Assembly: GCA_965230375.1 (NCBI GenBank)
Contig: CBDDKU010000028.1
Coordinates: 66,614 to 130,613 of the forward strand
Origin: CBDDKU01 sp965230375
GTDB lineage: Bacteria; Bacteroidota; Bacteroidia; Flavobacteriales_D; Cryomorphaceae
Direction: 5' to 3'
Length of the DNA stretch: 64,000 nt
Shown: positions 17,633 to 25,857 of the stretch, in pieces
Position numbering within the stretch: the first letter of the stretch is position 1
Layout: each line of letters begins with the position of its first letter
Made by a program: the position numbers and the translations under genes
Notes under the pieces: model-generated
The model's database searches: none
What the model saw: the letters and a program-made list of their open reading frames with translations, nothing else
Told to the model about the DNA's origin: nothing

Positions 17633-17660
17633 AAAAGCCCATTAAAGATAATGGGCTTTT
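17633..17660. terminator. bidirectional terminator after the porin gene
   Basis: AAAAGCCCATTA (17633-17644) pairs perfectly with TAATGGGCTTTT (17649-17660) around a 4-nt loop. The stem itself supplies U residues in both directions. It separates the porin gene from the yceI-like gene at 16951. Confidence 0.8.
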
Positions 17661-17685
17661 CGAAATAATTGTATCTCTGTGGGTG

Positions 17686-18945
17686 TTAGAAAGAAATGGC
17701 TGCTTCGAAAACCACTCCATTAAATTCGCCACTTTCAAAACGAGTGCCCATATAACCATCTCCATCGTAGGTTTGATTGACGTACTCGATTTTAGCAAGG
17801 ATGTTGTCAGTAAGGAACCATCCGCCACCAACATTGATGCGGTCGATTGTAATCTCAGAAGCGCTACTTCCGTAGTCTCCGCTCACAGAGTTGTATCGTC
17901 CGCCGAGGAAGAACTTCTCGTTACCGCCGAATCTATACAGCAACTCAGCACCTAATTGCATAAAGTCTCCATCTACATCGCCACCAGTTGTTCCACTTGT
18001 CATTTCGTAGATTCCGAAGAACTCAAGGCCTTTGAATTTCACGAATGGGTTGATTTGGAAGGCTGTTTGATAGGCAAAGCCTGGGTTGAATCGAGGATCG
18101 AAATCAGATCCAGCTCCACTCGTGTCTTCCATAACTTTGTAGTACCGTGATCCAGCTCTGTCTCCTCCGTAGATATAGTCGCGCGTTCCATCATCTGTAC
18201 TGCTGTATACAGATCCAGTCAACCTCAATCGCAAGTCTTCACTTACTTGGTCGTCGTACCCTAATTTTCCGAAAAGAGCGAATCCGTCATCACCAGGGGT
18301 TGGGCTTTGATTCAAGCGTCCGTTGGTAGCACCGGCTACTACGAGAAATCCATTCTTTTGTACCGTCAATTCAGCATAGGGCTCAGTAGTAAACGAATCC
18401 ATGATGTAGTTTCCTACAAATGGGTTGTACATTGTTGATGCATTGTCAGATCTTCTGAAGTGTGCATCACCGTAGTTGATTTCATCCATACCAATGCGGA
18501 TTGTTGCTAGCTCCATAAACCCTTCTAGAAATCCTTCTTTGATGAAATCCAGCTTGTCCATTTGAATATATCCACCTTTCACGTATGCCTCTGTGTGGTG
18601 CTTTGAAGAAAGGTAAGTTCTCAAGTGCATACGCACACCGTCGTACAATTGCACGTCGAGGTTTAAGTTTGCAGTTGGTAGGGTGAAGTTGTTAGAAAGT
18701 TCAATCAGGGTATTCATATCGTTGGAGTGATCCAGGCCCTGGAGCTGCAGGGCGAAATCACCGCCGACGCGTACTTTAACTCCTTCATATACTACAGAGT
18801 CAGCTTTGGGCGTTTCAAAAACATTCACGCCTTCAAATCCTGGCTCTCTGAAGTACTGCAATTCTGATTGCAAACCGACTTGGGCAAATCCCGCTAGTCC
18901 AGTAAGGCAGAGTGCAGCCGTTAGTAGATTCTTGATGGTTTTCAT
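17686..18945 (-). CDS. outer-membrane porin-like beta-barrel protein
   Basis: A 419-residue protein with a signal peptide (ending AGFAQ), alternating hydrophobic and polar strands, many Gly, Tyr and Phe turns, and a C-terminal Phe (FEAAISF), as expected for an outer-membrane barrel. It resembles uncharacterised Bacteroidota porins. It follows the yceI-like gene at 18967 by 21 bp and is probably co-transcribed from the promoter near 19555. The substrate is unknown. Confidence 0.75.
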   Translation of the reverse strand: MKTIKNLLTAALCLTGLAGFAQVGLQSELQYFREPGFEGVNVFETPKADSVVYEGVKVRVGGDFALQLQGLDHSNDMNTLIELSNNFTLPTANLNLDVQLYDGVRMHLRTYLSSKHHTEAYVKGGYIQMDKLDFIKEGFLEGFMELATIRIGMDEINYGDAHFRRSDNASTMYNPFVGNYIMDSFTTEPYAELTVQKNGFLVVAGATNGRLNQSPTPGDDGFALFGKLGYDDQVSEDLRLRLTGSVYSSTDDGTRDYIYGGDRAGSRYYKVMEDTSGAGSDFDPRFNPGFAYQTAFQINPFVKFKGLEFFGIYEMTSGTTGGDVDGDFMQLGAELLYRFGGNEKFFLGGRYNSVSGDYGSSASEITIDRINVGGGWFLTDNILAKIEYVNQTYDGDGYMGTRFESGEFNGVVFEAAISF

Positions 18946-18966
18946 GATTTAATGGTTTTGTTTTAT

Positions 18967-19530
18967 CTATTTCTTGGTTAAGGTGATATTGAAATCCAGA
19001 TCGATGTCCTTTCCAACCACAATTGTTCCAAACATGGCTGTGGGTGGTTCGATTCCGAAATGGGTCATGTCTATTTTCTTTTTGCCAATAATCTGAAGAG
19101 AGCTACCCTTGCTCACCAATTTACCGGTAATGTCGGTTGATTTGGTCTGACCGGCTATTGTCAAATCTCCCGATACGGTTACCTGATCGCCATTGATTGA
19201 CTTTACACTTTTTACAGTGTAAATAATGTGTGGGTTTGATTTTGACTTCAGGGTTTCATAGGTGATGCTGTTCATCTTGCCCTTTCCGCTTTCGATTGAC
19301 TCTACGGCGAATTTTAGCTCCATAGAGCTTATCTTTTTAAGAGTACTTCCGTCAAACTCCATGGTAGCTGATCCGGAAATATCTTCTACTTGACTCTCCC
19401 AATCATGTAGGGTAGATGTGCCGATAACCTTCGCAGTGGAACTTTTCGAAACCACATAGCTTTGTGCTAGTGCTATGGACGAGATGAACGTCGCGAGACC
19501 GAGTATTAAAAGTTTAATTGTTTTCATCAT
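18967..19530 (-). CDS. YceI family protein, exported
   Basis: A 187-residue periplasmic protein with a signal peptide (cleavage after IALAQ) and a clear YceI domain. Typical segments are VIGTSTLHDWESQVEDISG, KFAVESIESGKGKMN and a closing strand VVGKDIDLDFNITL. YceI proteins bind lipid-like ligands. It is the first gene of the yceI-porin unit, and two CRP/FNR-like sites precede its promoter. The start could be either of the adjacent codons at 19530 and 19527. Confidence 0.88.
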   Translation of the reverse strand: MMKTIKLLILGLATFISSIALAQSYVVSKSSTAKVIGTSTLHDWESQVEDISGSATMEFDGSTLKKISSMELKFAVESIESGKGKMNSITYETLKSKSNPHIIYTVKSVKSINGDQVTVSGDLTIAGQTKSTDITGKLVSKGSSLQIIGKKKIDMTHFGIEPPTAMFGTIVVGKDIDLDFNITLTKK

Positions 19531-19554
19531 ACTGGTTTATGGGTTTCTACATGT

Positions 19555-19562
19555 CAAATGTA
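19555..19562 (-). promoter_or_regulatory. -7 box of the yceI-porin promoter
   Basis: On the minus strand TACATTTG is a perfect TAnnTTTG element 25 bp upstream of the ATG at 19530. It lies inside the palindrome CTACAT-N5-ATGTAG (19547-19563). No TTTG is found at the expected -33 position; a CRP/FNR-like site occupies it instead, which points to activator dependence. Confidence 0.45.
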
Positions 19563-19585
19563 GTTTTGGGAATCCTAGAGAATTA

Positions 19586-19619
19586 TGACATATATCAGTT
19601 TTCTACATGACCTTTGTCA
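19586..19619. promoter_or_regulatory. two CRP/FNR-like sites upstream of the yceI-porin genes
   Basis: TGACATATATCA (19586-19597) and TGACCTTTGTCA (19608-19619) both match TGA-N6-TCA, the core of CRP/FNR-family operators. They are 22 bp apart. The nearer one is centred about 29 bp upstream of the -7 box, close to -41 relative to the expected start. Confidence 0.5.
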
Positions 19620-19730
19620 CCAAACTATAGAGACTAAGCACTTATCTTAAAAACCTATGTTTCTCTATCGTTTCCGTTGAGTTAAGGTACCGGAAAGGAT
19701 GGGGCGTCTCTTTTTCTCAATAAATTTGTT

Positions 19731-20382
19731 CCATAGGGTGTACCTGACGGCATGCAAGCCTAGACTTATTACTGTAGAGTTACCAATAGGTAGTCCCTCC
19801 GGGACACTAGGTCGGTCGTAAAAGTCGAAATGATCAATCTCAATGTGCTTTGGCAAATTCAACTAGTAGCAAGAATTGGAGTAAATTGGATGTTAGAGCA
19901 TTCTGTACCACCTGGGTGCCGAGTAATTGAAATAGATTCCGCTCATGTAATCCTTCACAATGGTACCTTGTCCCGTTAGGGACTACCTATGGGTAACGTG
20001 GAGAACAAGAGCCGGAGTTATGTGCCGTTAGGTACTATCTATGGTTCTGTCCAGATGGAGAGTCGTGGATGATCACAGGGCGTACCTGACGGCACGCATA
20101 TCATCAGTTGATTACTACTGTTACCAATAGGTAGTCCCTCCGGGACATTGCCTGGTGGTATATGTCTAACTGATCAATCTCAAATTCTATATGACATAGA
20201 ATGTGATGTAGGAGGCTGAGTGAAGCAGACGAGTGGAGTTTTTCGATTGAATTGTTACCTGAGAAGCAGATCGGTTTTACTTGTTTTATCTTGTTTTCCT
20301 GGAGCTCAGTCCCGTTAGGGACAGCCTATGGGTAACGCTATGATCTAGCCTTGGAGCTATGTGCCGTCAGGTACTACCTATA
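19731..20382. repeat. tandem palindromic REP-like repeats ahead of the transposase
   Basis: Four modules of about 70-75 bp alternate in orientation: 19731-19805, 19970-20044, 20078-20146 and 20309-20382. Each holds small hairpins such as GTCCC-GTTA-GGGAC, TACC-TATG-GGTA and GTGCC-GTTA-GGTAC. The inner pair (19970-20146) forms a 177-bp inverted-repeat unit. TGATCAATCTCAA follows modules 1 and 3 at 19831 and 20171, so the block looks like a tandem duplication with a period near 340 bp. No gene is evident in 19640-20446. The last module ends 64 bp before the transposase start. Confidence 0.75.
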
Positions 20383-20446
20383 AATTGTGGGGAAATCCTT
20401 ATCTTGATGCAAATCAACTTTTTAGCCTGATAAGTGAGCAAGAGAC

Positions 20447-20911
20447 ATGGCCAATACATTTACCCAGATCCACATCCATATTGTGTTTGCAGTTAAAGGC
20501 AGACAAAGTTTAATCAACGATGCGTGGAAGAGTGATCTCTACAAGTACATGACCGCCATTGTCCAAAACAATGGTCACAAAGTCCTTCAGATTAATGGAG
20601 TGAGCGACCATGTTCATCTTCTGATCGGATTACGACCCAGCCAAGCGCTGTCAGATCTAGTCAAACTAGTAAAGCAAGATACTTCACGATGGATCAATCA
20701 AAACCTTTTGACTAATCATCGCTTCTCGTGGCAAGCAGGATATGGGGCCTTTTCTTACTCCCAAGATCGATTGCCGTATGTTATTAAGTACATCCAAAAT
20801 CAAGAAGTACATCACAAAAAGGAATCCTTCCAAGATGAATTCTTATCACTGCTTCGAGAGAATGATATGGAATACGATCCACGATTTTTATTCAAACCTG
20901 CTGAAGATTAA
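20447..20911 (+). CDS. IS200/IS605-type Y1 transposase, REP-associated (RAYT-like)
   Basis: A 154-residue single-strand DNA transposase of the HUH Y1 family. The metal-binding HUH motif is DHVHLL (near residue 55). The catalytic Tyr lies in the helix YVIKYIQNQEVHHKK (about residues 106-120). Length and motifs match the Y1_Tnp domain. No accessory tnpB is present. Palindromic repeats directly upstream, and a detached copy at 37365-37542, fit the behaviour of REP-associated tyrosine transposases, which recognise and may spread such repeats. The frame is intact and could be active. Confidence 0.88.
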   Translation: MANTFTQIHIHIVFAVKGRQSLINDAWKSDLYKYMTAIVQNNGHKVLQINGVSDHVHLLIGLRPSQALSDLVKLVKQDTSRWINQNLLTNHRFSWQAGYGAFSYSQDRLPYVIKYIQNQEVHHKKESFQDEFLSLLRENDMEYDPRFLFKPAED

Positions 20912-20985
20912 TCTTCGACATGGCGCGTTTGTTTTGGTGATGTCAACCTAACAGTAAATCCCCAATTCCACTTATCTTTCGGCCC

Positions 20986-22758
20986 ATGACCACCGCCATT
21001 GCCGTACTTCCATTTGTCAATATGAGCTCTGACAAGGAGCAAGAGTACTTTGCCGACGGCATCACCGAAGAGATTATCAATGCGCTCTCCAAAATCGATG
21101 GTCTGAAAGTCACATCTCGATCATCTTCGTTTTTCTTTAAGGGGAAGGCGGTGCCACTAAAGGAAGTCGCAACCAAACTCGCTGTCGATGCCATTATTGA
21201 GGGGAGTATTAGGCTCGCAGGTGGTCAAGTTCGAATCACAGCGCAGCTCATTCAGGCCTCCGACGATTTTCATTTCTGGTCAGAAACCTGGGACCGGAAA
21301 CTGGAGAACATCTTCGAGATTCAAGATGAGATCAGTCTTCACATTGCCGAAAAGATTAGAGAGCAGTTTGGACACTTTGAGATCGAAGAGCACTTGGTAG
21401 AGCCCCAAACTCAAAACATCGATGCATACGCGTTATCTCTTCGGGCCAAAGAGCATTTCAATAAATGGAATCCGGTGGATGCGAAAAAGGCTATCGAGCT
21501 TTGGCAGAAAGCCCTAGATCTGGATGCCAATCACGATGAGTCTCTGGTGGGCATGGCCGATGCATACGGATTTCTCGGAGTCACGCAGGCGATGGATTTC
21601 ATTGAAGCCTGGGATAAAGTCACCACTTGTACTGAACGAGCTTTGGAGATCAACCCCCAAAACGCTGGGGCCTATTATCAACTCGCCAACCGCTCATTCT
21701 TCGTGGACTGCGACTTTCGCGAAGCTTATGCCTATGGACAAAAGTCAGTAGAACTGAAGCCAAACTATCCAGAAGCTCAGCAGTTTATGGCATTCCTTTA
21801 CATGCTCGAAGGATCGCTTGATAAGGCGGGAGAACATCTGGGTAAAGCGCTTTTGATTAACCCCCTTTCCGAAGAAACACTTTTCTACAAGGCCTACTAC
21901 CAGTACCGCACAGCTGACTACCAAGGGGCGTTGACACAACTTGAAGATTTGCTCAGCAGAAACCCAATGAACATTCCGGCTTATGTCATAAAATCTTATG
22001 TGATGCTCAAGTTGGAGATGTATGATGAAGTCATTCGCTTTATTGAGAGTATCGCCCCTGAAGTCATGGTGGAAGCAGAGCGCTTAGGAATAACGAGTCT
22101 GGTGGCCATTTTGAGTGGACATGAAGGCGAAGAAGCGATTAGCGAACTCAAAGAAATGGCTGAAGACCCCATGGCTATTCAAGCTCATTCCTATGTTTTT
22201 ACTGCTTTGGTATTGATGGAGCGATTCAACGAAGCCTTCGACTGGGTAGAGCGTCATTTGGAGATGAAATCTTCTGTGCTTTTGATTGGCTTTTCCGATC
22301 CGCTTGTCGACGCGGCCAAAGGCGAAGAGCGGTACAAAGCCATTGCAAAGGAGATCTACAACCGGGAAGAAATAAGGACGCAGCCAGATGGGAAGACGGC
22401 TCTGCTGGATGAAGGGTCAGCTTCGGAATGGGCCAGACGTCTTGGCATTTTTATGGAAGAAGAAGAGCCGTATCTCGATCCCACTTTGAGTCTCCGATCG
22501 CTGGCAAGTCGGTTAGAGCTTCACCCCAATAAGCTCTCATGGCTGCTCAACCATAGCTTTGGGAAGAATTTCAACGCTTTTGTGAATTTCTTTCGCATAG
22601 AGCGTTTCAAGTCACTCGCCACCGACCCGGACAACAGTCATATTTCCTTGATTGGGCTTGCCTATGAAAGCGGTTTTAACTCCAAAACCGTTTTCAATAC
22701 CTACTTCAAAAAAGAGACTGGCCAAACGCCAAAAGCTTACATCGAAAGCCGGAAATAA
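20986..22758 (+). CDS. transcriptional regulator: TolB/FlgO-like, TPR and AraC-type HTH
   Basis: A 590-residue cytoplasmic protein. Residues 1-110 match the TolB amino-terminal-like domain seen in adenylate-cyclase-like and HTH proteins (AVLPFVNMSSDKEQEYFADGITEEI). TPR-type helices fill residues 140-430. The C-terminal 100 residues form an AraC-family DNA-binding domain (LSWLLNHSFGKNFNAFVNFFRIERFKSL, then IGLAYESGFNSKTVFNTYFKKETGQTPKAY). No signal peptide or membrane span is seen. The genes at 22874 and 23879 follow in the same direction and are likely targets or operon partners. Confidence 0.85.
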   Translation: MTTAIAVLPFVNMSSDKEQEYFADGITEEIINALSKIDGLKVTSRSSSFFFKGKAVPLKEVATKLAVDAIIEGSIRLAGGQVRITAQLIQASDDFHFWSETWDRKLENIFEIQDEISLHIAEKIREQFGHFEIEEHLVEPQTQNIDAYALSLRAKEHFNKWNPVDAKKAIELWQKALDLDANHDESLVGMADAYGFLGVTQAMDFIEAWDKVTTCTERALEINPQNAGAYYQLANRSFFVDCDFREAYAYGQKSVELKPNYPEAQQFMAFLYMLEGSLDKAGEHLGKALLINPLSEETLFYKAYYQYRTADYQGALTQLEDLLSRNPMNIPAYVIKSYVMLKLEMYDEVIRFIESIAPEVMVEAERLGITSLVAILSGHEGEEAISELKEMAEDPMAIQAHSYVFTALVLMERFNEAFDWVERHLEMKSSVLLIGFSDPLVDAAKGEERYKAIAKEIYNREEIRTQPDGKTALLDEGSASEWARRLGIFMEEEEPYLDPTLSLRSLASRLELHPNKLSWLLNHSFGKNFNAFVNFFRIERFKSLATDPDNSHISLIGLAYESGFNSKTVFNTYFKKETGQTPKAYIESRK

Positions 22759-22873
22759 GTTCCGAAATATAATTCCGAACGCCTTGTGTGAGATCCCGAA
22801 CGCTCGGGGCTGAAGTACTGCCTTCATTTGCATTGTGATTGACAACAACGCCAATCGATAAAACGCCAAAACA

Positions 22874-23851
22874 ATGACAACAATGAAAGCAATAATCGCA
22901 ACAGGATACGGAAGCCCTGAAGTTTTAAAGTATCAAGAAGTAGCCATGCCCGTAGTCAGTGAGCATGAAGTGTTAATCAGAATCAGAGCATCGATAGTAA
23001 CGCGAGCCGATACCATGATGCGCACTGGTAAACCTTATATCGGAAGGTTGATGATGGGTTTGACCAAGCCCAAAAAAGCCATTACTGGTGCTGGGTTTGC
23101 CGGCACGGTCGAAATGGTAGGAAGGGGAGTGACTGAATTTAAAAAAGGCGATCGCGTTTTTGGCGAGACAGCTTTAGAAGGCGGAACCAACGCCGAATTT
23201 GTCACAGTGGCTGAAACCGGTGTGGTGGCTCACATGCCTGATGAGATGAGTTTTGAAGATGCAGCCACTTTTGCGGATGGACCGATCACTTCTTTCAATT
23301 TCCTATTGGAAATCGCCAAGATGAAAAAAGGCGACAAAGTTCTAATCAATGGTGCATCTGGTAGCCTGGGTACCGCAGCTGTTCAAATAGCCAAGTATTT
23401 TGGTGGCGAGGTTACTGCGGTCGCCAGTCATCGAAATCTAGGTTTGGTCAAGTCACTTGGAGCAGACCACGTGATCGATTACACCAAAAAGGATGTGACC
23501 AGTGGCGAGAATCAGTACGACATTATCTACGATACAGTTGGCACTATGAAATTTGGGATGGCCAAGCGCATCTTGACTGATCACGGGCAATTTGTATCTC
23601 CAGTTTTGAGCGGGCGAATTTTACTTCAAATGCTTCTGGGAGCAGGGAGCAAGAAAAAAGCAAAGTTTGCTGCAACAGGACTGCGCTCATCAGAAGAGCT
23701 TGTGAAAATTCTGGATTCGCTTGTGAAGACTTACAAGGATGGACAGCTCAAAGTAATCGTAGATCGCCAGTTTCCCTTGGTAAAAGTTGCCGAAGCCCAC
23801 CGATACATCGACACCGGAAGAAAACGCGGAAACGTTGTCATCATCCACTAA
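22874..23851 (+). CDS. NAD(P)-dependent alcohol dehydrogenase / quinone oxidoreductase
   Basis: A 325-residue medium-chain dehydrogenase/reductase. The N-terminal GroES-like half (residues 1-125) lacks the structural-zinc cysteines, so it belongs to the zinc-independent quinone-reductase branch. The Rossmann half has VLINGASGSLGTAAVQIAK (residues 156-174). It ends with AHRYIDTGRKRGNVVI, the usual family terminus. It probably reduces quinones or enones with NADPH in the cytoplasm. It follows the AraC/TPR regulator by 115 bp and precedes a DUF4386 gene by 27 bp, so the three may form one responsive unit. Confidence 0.9.
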   Translation: MTTMKAIIATGYGSPEVLKYQEVAMPVVSEHEVLIRIRASIVTRADTMMRTGKPYIGRLMMGLTKPKKAITGAGFAGTVEMVGRGVTEFKKGDRVFGETALEGGTNAEFVTVAETGVVAHMPDEMSFEDAATFADGPITSFNFLLEIAKMKKGDKVLINGASGSLGTAAVQIAKYFGGEVTAVASHRNLGLVKSLGADHVIDYTKKDVTSGENQYDIIYDTVGTMKFGMAKRILTDHGQFVSPVLSGRILLQMLLGAGSKKKAKFAATGLRSSEELVKILDSLVKTYKDGQLKVIVDRQFPLVKVAEAHRYIDTGRKRGNVVIIH

Positions 23852-23878
23852 TTAACCAAAACCAAAAATCGAATAGCC

Positions 23879-24550
23879 ATGACTAAGAATACATTCAGAC
23901 TCACCGGATTTCTCTACCTGCTCGTAATCATTTGCGCGGGACTCAGCCAAGGGTATGTGCGAGGAACATTGATCATCCCTGGCGATGCTGCAGCTACAGC
24001 AGAAAATATCCTAGCTAACCAAGGGCTGTTTCGCATGGGAATCACCCTCGATTTGACGGCCTTTATTATTGATGCCATCATTTCGGTTTTACTCTACCAG
24101 ATCTTTAAGCCAGTCGGCAAAACACTAGCCCTAGTCTCTTCGAGCCTTCGATTAATAGCCCACCCAGCCATCGGAAGTCTCAACTTATTGAACCACTACC
24201 TTGCAATCCACGTGCTCAATGACCCCAGTTTGGCCACTTCTTTTGACCCTGCTCAAATCGAATCTCTCGGACTTCTTTTCACGCAAGCACACCAATATGG
24301 TTACCTGATCGCTGGTGGATTCTTTGGCTTGCACATGGGTTTACTTGGTATTCAAATCATCAAATCGACGAGCATTCCATCCCTATTCGGGTGGTTCTTG
24401 ATCGGATCGGCTGCTGGCTACCTGATAGAGACCTTTGGAAACTTTATGTTCCCCGGCCACGAAGCCATTACCGCTCTGATTGTGGGAACCACTGCTGCCA
24501 TTGGAGAAGTGGCTTTTACCTTTTACTTGATGATCAAGGGCAGGAAGTAA
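23879..24550 (+). CDS. DUF4386 family membrane protein
   Basis: A 223-residue integral membrane protein with six predicted hydrophobic segments, starting with LTGFLYLLVIICAGLSQGYV. It matches the DUF4386 family, whose function is unknown and which often accompanies regulators and small dehydrogenases in Bacteroidota. It is 27 bp downstream of the quinone oxidoreductase and is followed by a strong terminator, so it ends that transcription unit. Confidence 0.82.
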   Translation: MTKNTFRLTGFLYLLVIICAGLSQGYVRGTLIIPGDAAATAENILANQGLFRMGITLDLTAFIIDAIISVLLYQIFKPVGKTLALVSSSLRLIAHPAIGSLNLLNHYLAIHVLNDPSLATSFDPAQIESLGLLFTQAHQYGYLIAGGFFGLHMGLLGIQIIKSTSIPSLFGWFLIGSAAGYLIETFGNFMFPGHEAITALIVGTTAAIGEVAFTFYLMIKGRK

Positions 24551-24570
24551 ACATTTTTAGGAATCAGTCT

Positions 24571-24602
24571 AAAGGGTATGGTTTTGTAAAACCATACCCT
24601 TT
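24571..24602. terminator. terminator hairpin after the DUF4386 gene
   Basis: AAAGGGTATGGTTTT (24571-24585) pairs perfectly with AAAACCATACCCTTT (24588-24602), a 15-bp stem with a very short loop. It lies 20 bp after the stop codon. Confidence 0.8.
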
Positions 24603-24657
24603 ACCCCTTTAGTTTCTTGATTTTCGGCTTGTCGAATTTTTCAAGACGCTAAACAAC

Positions 24658-25776
24658 ATGAACAAACTAAACATATTAGGCTTTTTACTTTTTGCATCAA
24701 GCCTTGCCTATTCACAGGTCGATTATGAGCTCTACGTGAGCGATGCAGGTAATTTTAATAATCCACCCTGGCAGATTCTGAAATACGATCAGAATGGGGA
24801 GAACGGAGAAGTGTTTATCTCGGAATACCTCGCTTGGCCACAAGACATTCTCTTTCTGGAAGAGCAGAACAAAGTGCTGATCTCCAATCTGAACAGCGAT
24901 TCGATCAATGTGCACGATGCTACAACTGGTGAATTTATCAGCGTTTTTGGAATGGAAGCCGATGGTCCAACCCGCATGGCTTTTGGTCCTGATGGGCTGA
25001 TTTATGTCTTGCAGTGGAACGGTGATGGCAAAGTGTTGCGTTACGACACCGACGGAAATTACTTGGGGCCATTTACAGATGTGGGAGTGCCAAGAAGTAT
25101 CGGTATAGCGTGGGATAGCAAGGGAAAACTCTACGTCTCTTCCTATAGCCAGTCGCTGGTCCGCGTTTTTGATGGAGAAGGCAATGACCTGGGGAATTTT
25201 ATTAGCTCCGGTTTGAATGGACCAACCAATATTTGGTTTACGCTCAGCGGTGGGCTACACGTGAATAATTACAACACGGGTGAAGTGTTTCGATTCAACT
25301 TGGTCGGGGAGTATCAAGAGACGTTAATTACCGGTATCGGCCAGAATGAAGGTATTGCGATTGTCCCACCATTCGACTTCTTGATCGGTGGTGGACAGGC
25401 TGGTGTCGTCAATCAATACACTTCCGACGGAGAATTTGTCCAAGAGTTGATTTCCTCCCAGCCGCTAAATCTGCTCACCCCTAATGCTGTGGTACAACGC
25501 AATCTGACGCCCATGAACACACAGAATGCGCTCAACAATGAAGATGTTATCATCTCACCAGTTCCCGGCAATTATTTTCAAGTGCAGTCAAGGAGCAATT
25601 TCGAAATTGAAACGATCGAAGTTTTTGATGGAACGGGTAAATTGGTTTTCCAAAAAGAAGAAATTGACGATGTGCTCTGGGATGGGAGAGAGTTTCCGGA
25701 AGGTCAATACACCATTTCAATCCACCTGGAAAGTGGAAGGGTTATCACTAAAAAAGTCATTCTCCAGCATCAATGA
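24658..25776 (+). CDS. T9SS type A secreted beta-propeller protein
   Basis: A 372-residue exported protein. A signal peptide (ending LAYSQ) is followed by repeated propeller-blade strands of the NHL/SMP-30 type: LIYVLQWNGDGKVLRYDTDG, KLYVSSYSQSLVRVFDGEG and GLHVNNYNTGEVFRFN. The C-terminal 75 residues form a type A sorting domain (IETIEVFDGTGKLVF, FPEGQYTISIHLESGRVITKK). The role is probably extracellular ligand binding or a lactonase-like activity, but no catalytic residues can be assigned. It stands between a terminator and an AraC-type regulator gene. Confidence 0.83.
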   Translation: MNKLNILGFLLFASSLAYSQVDYELYVSDAGNFNNPPWQILKYDQNGENGEVFISEYLAWPQDILFLEEQNKVLISNLNSDSINVHDATTGEFISVFGMEADGPTRMAFGPDGLIYVLQWNGDGKVLRYDTDGNYLGPFTDVGVPRSIGIAWDSKGKLYVSSYSQSLVRVFDGEGNDLGNFISSGLNGPTNIWFTLSGGLHVNNYNTGEVFRFNLVGEYQETLITGIGQNEGIAIVPPFDFLIGGGQAGVVNQYTSDGEFVQELISSQPLNLLTPNAVVQRNLTPMNTQNALNNEDVIISPVPGNYFQVQSRSNFEIETIEVFDGTGKLVFQKEEIDDVLWDGREFPEGQYTISIHLESGRVITKKVILQHQ

Positions 25777-25857
25777 AGAGAAGAATAGCTCGAAGATTTG
25801 GCTTCGCATCGTTATCGAAGTCTTTCTTAACTTCAAAACTTCATCCCAACCATAGGC

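Noticed and set aside
19665..19862. Minus-strand open frame upstream of the transposase
   Set aside because: It overlaps a palindromic module at 19731-19805, and its coding potential follows the repeat.
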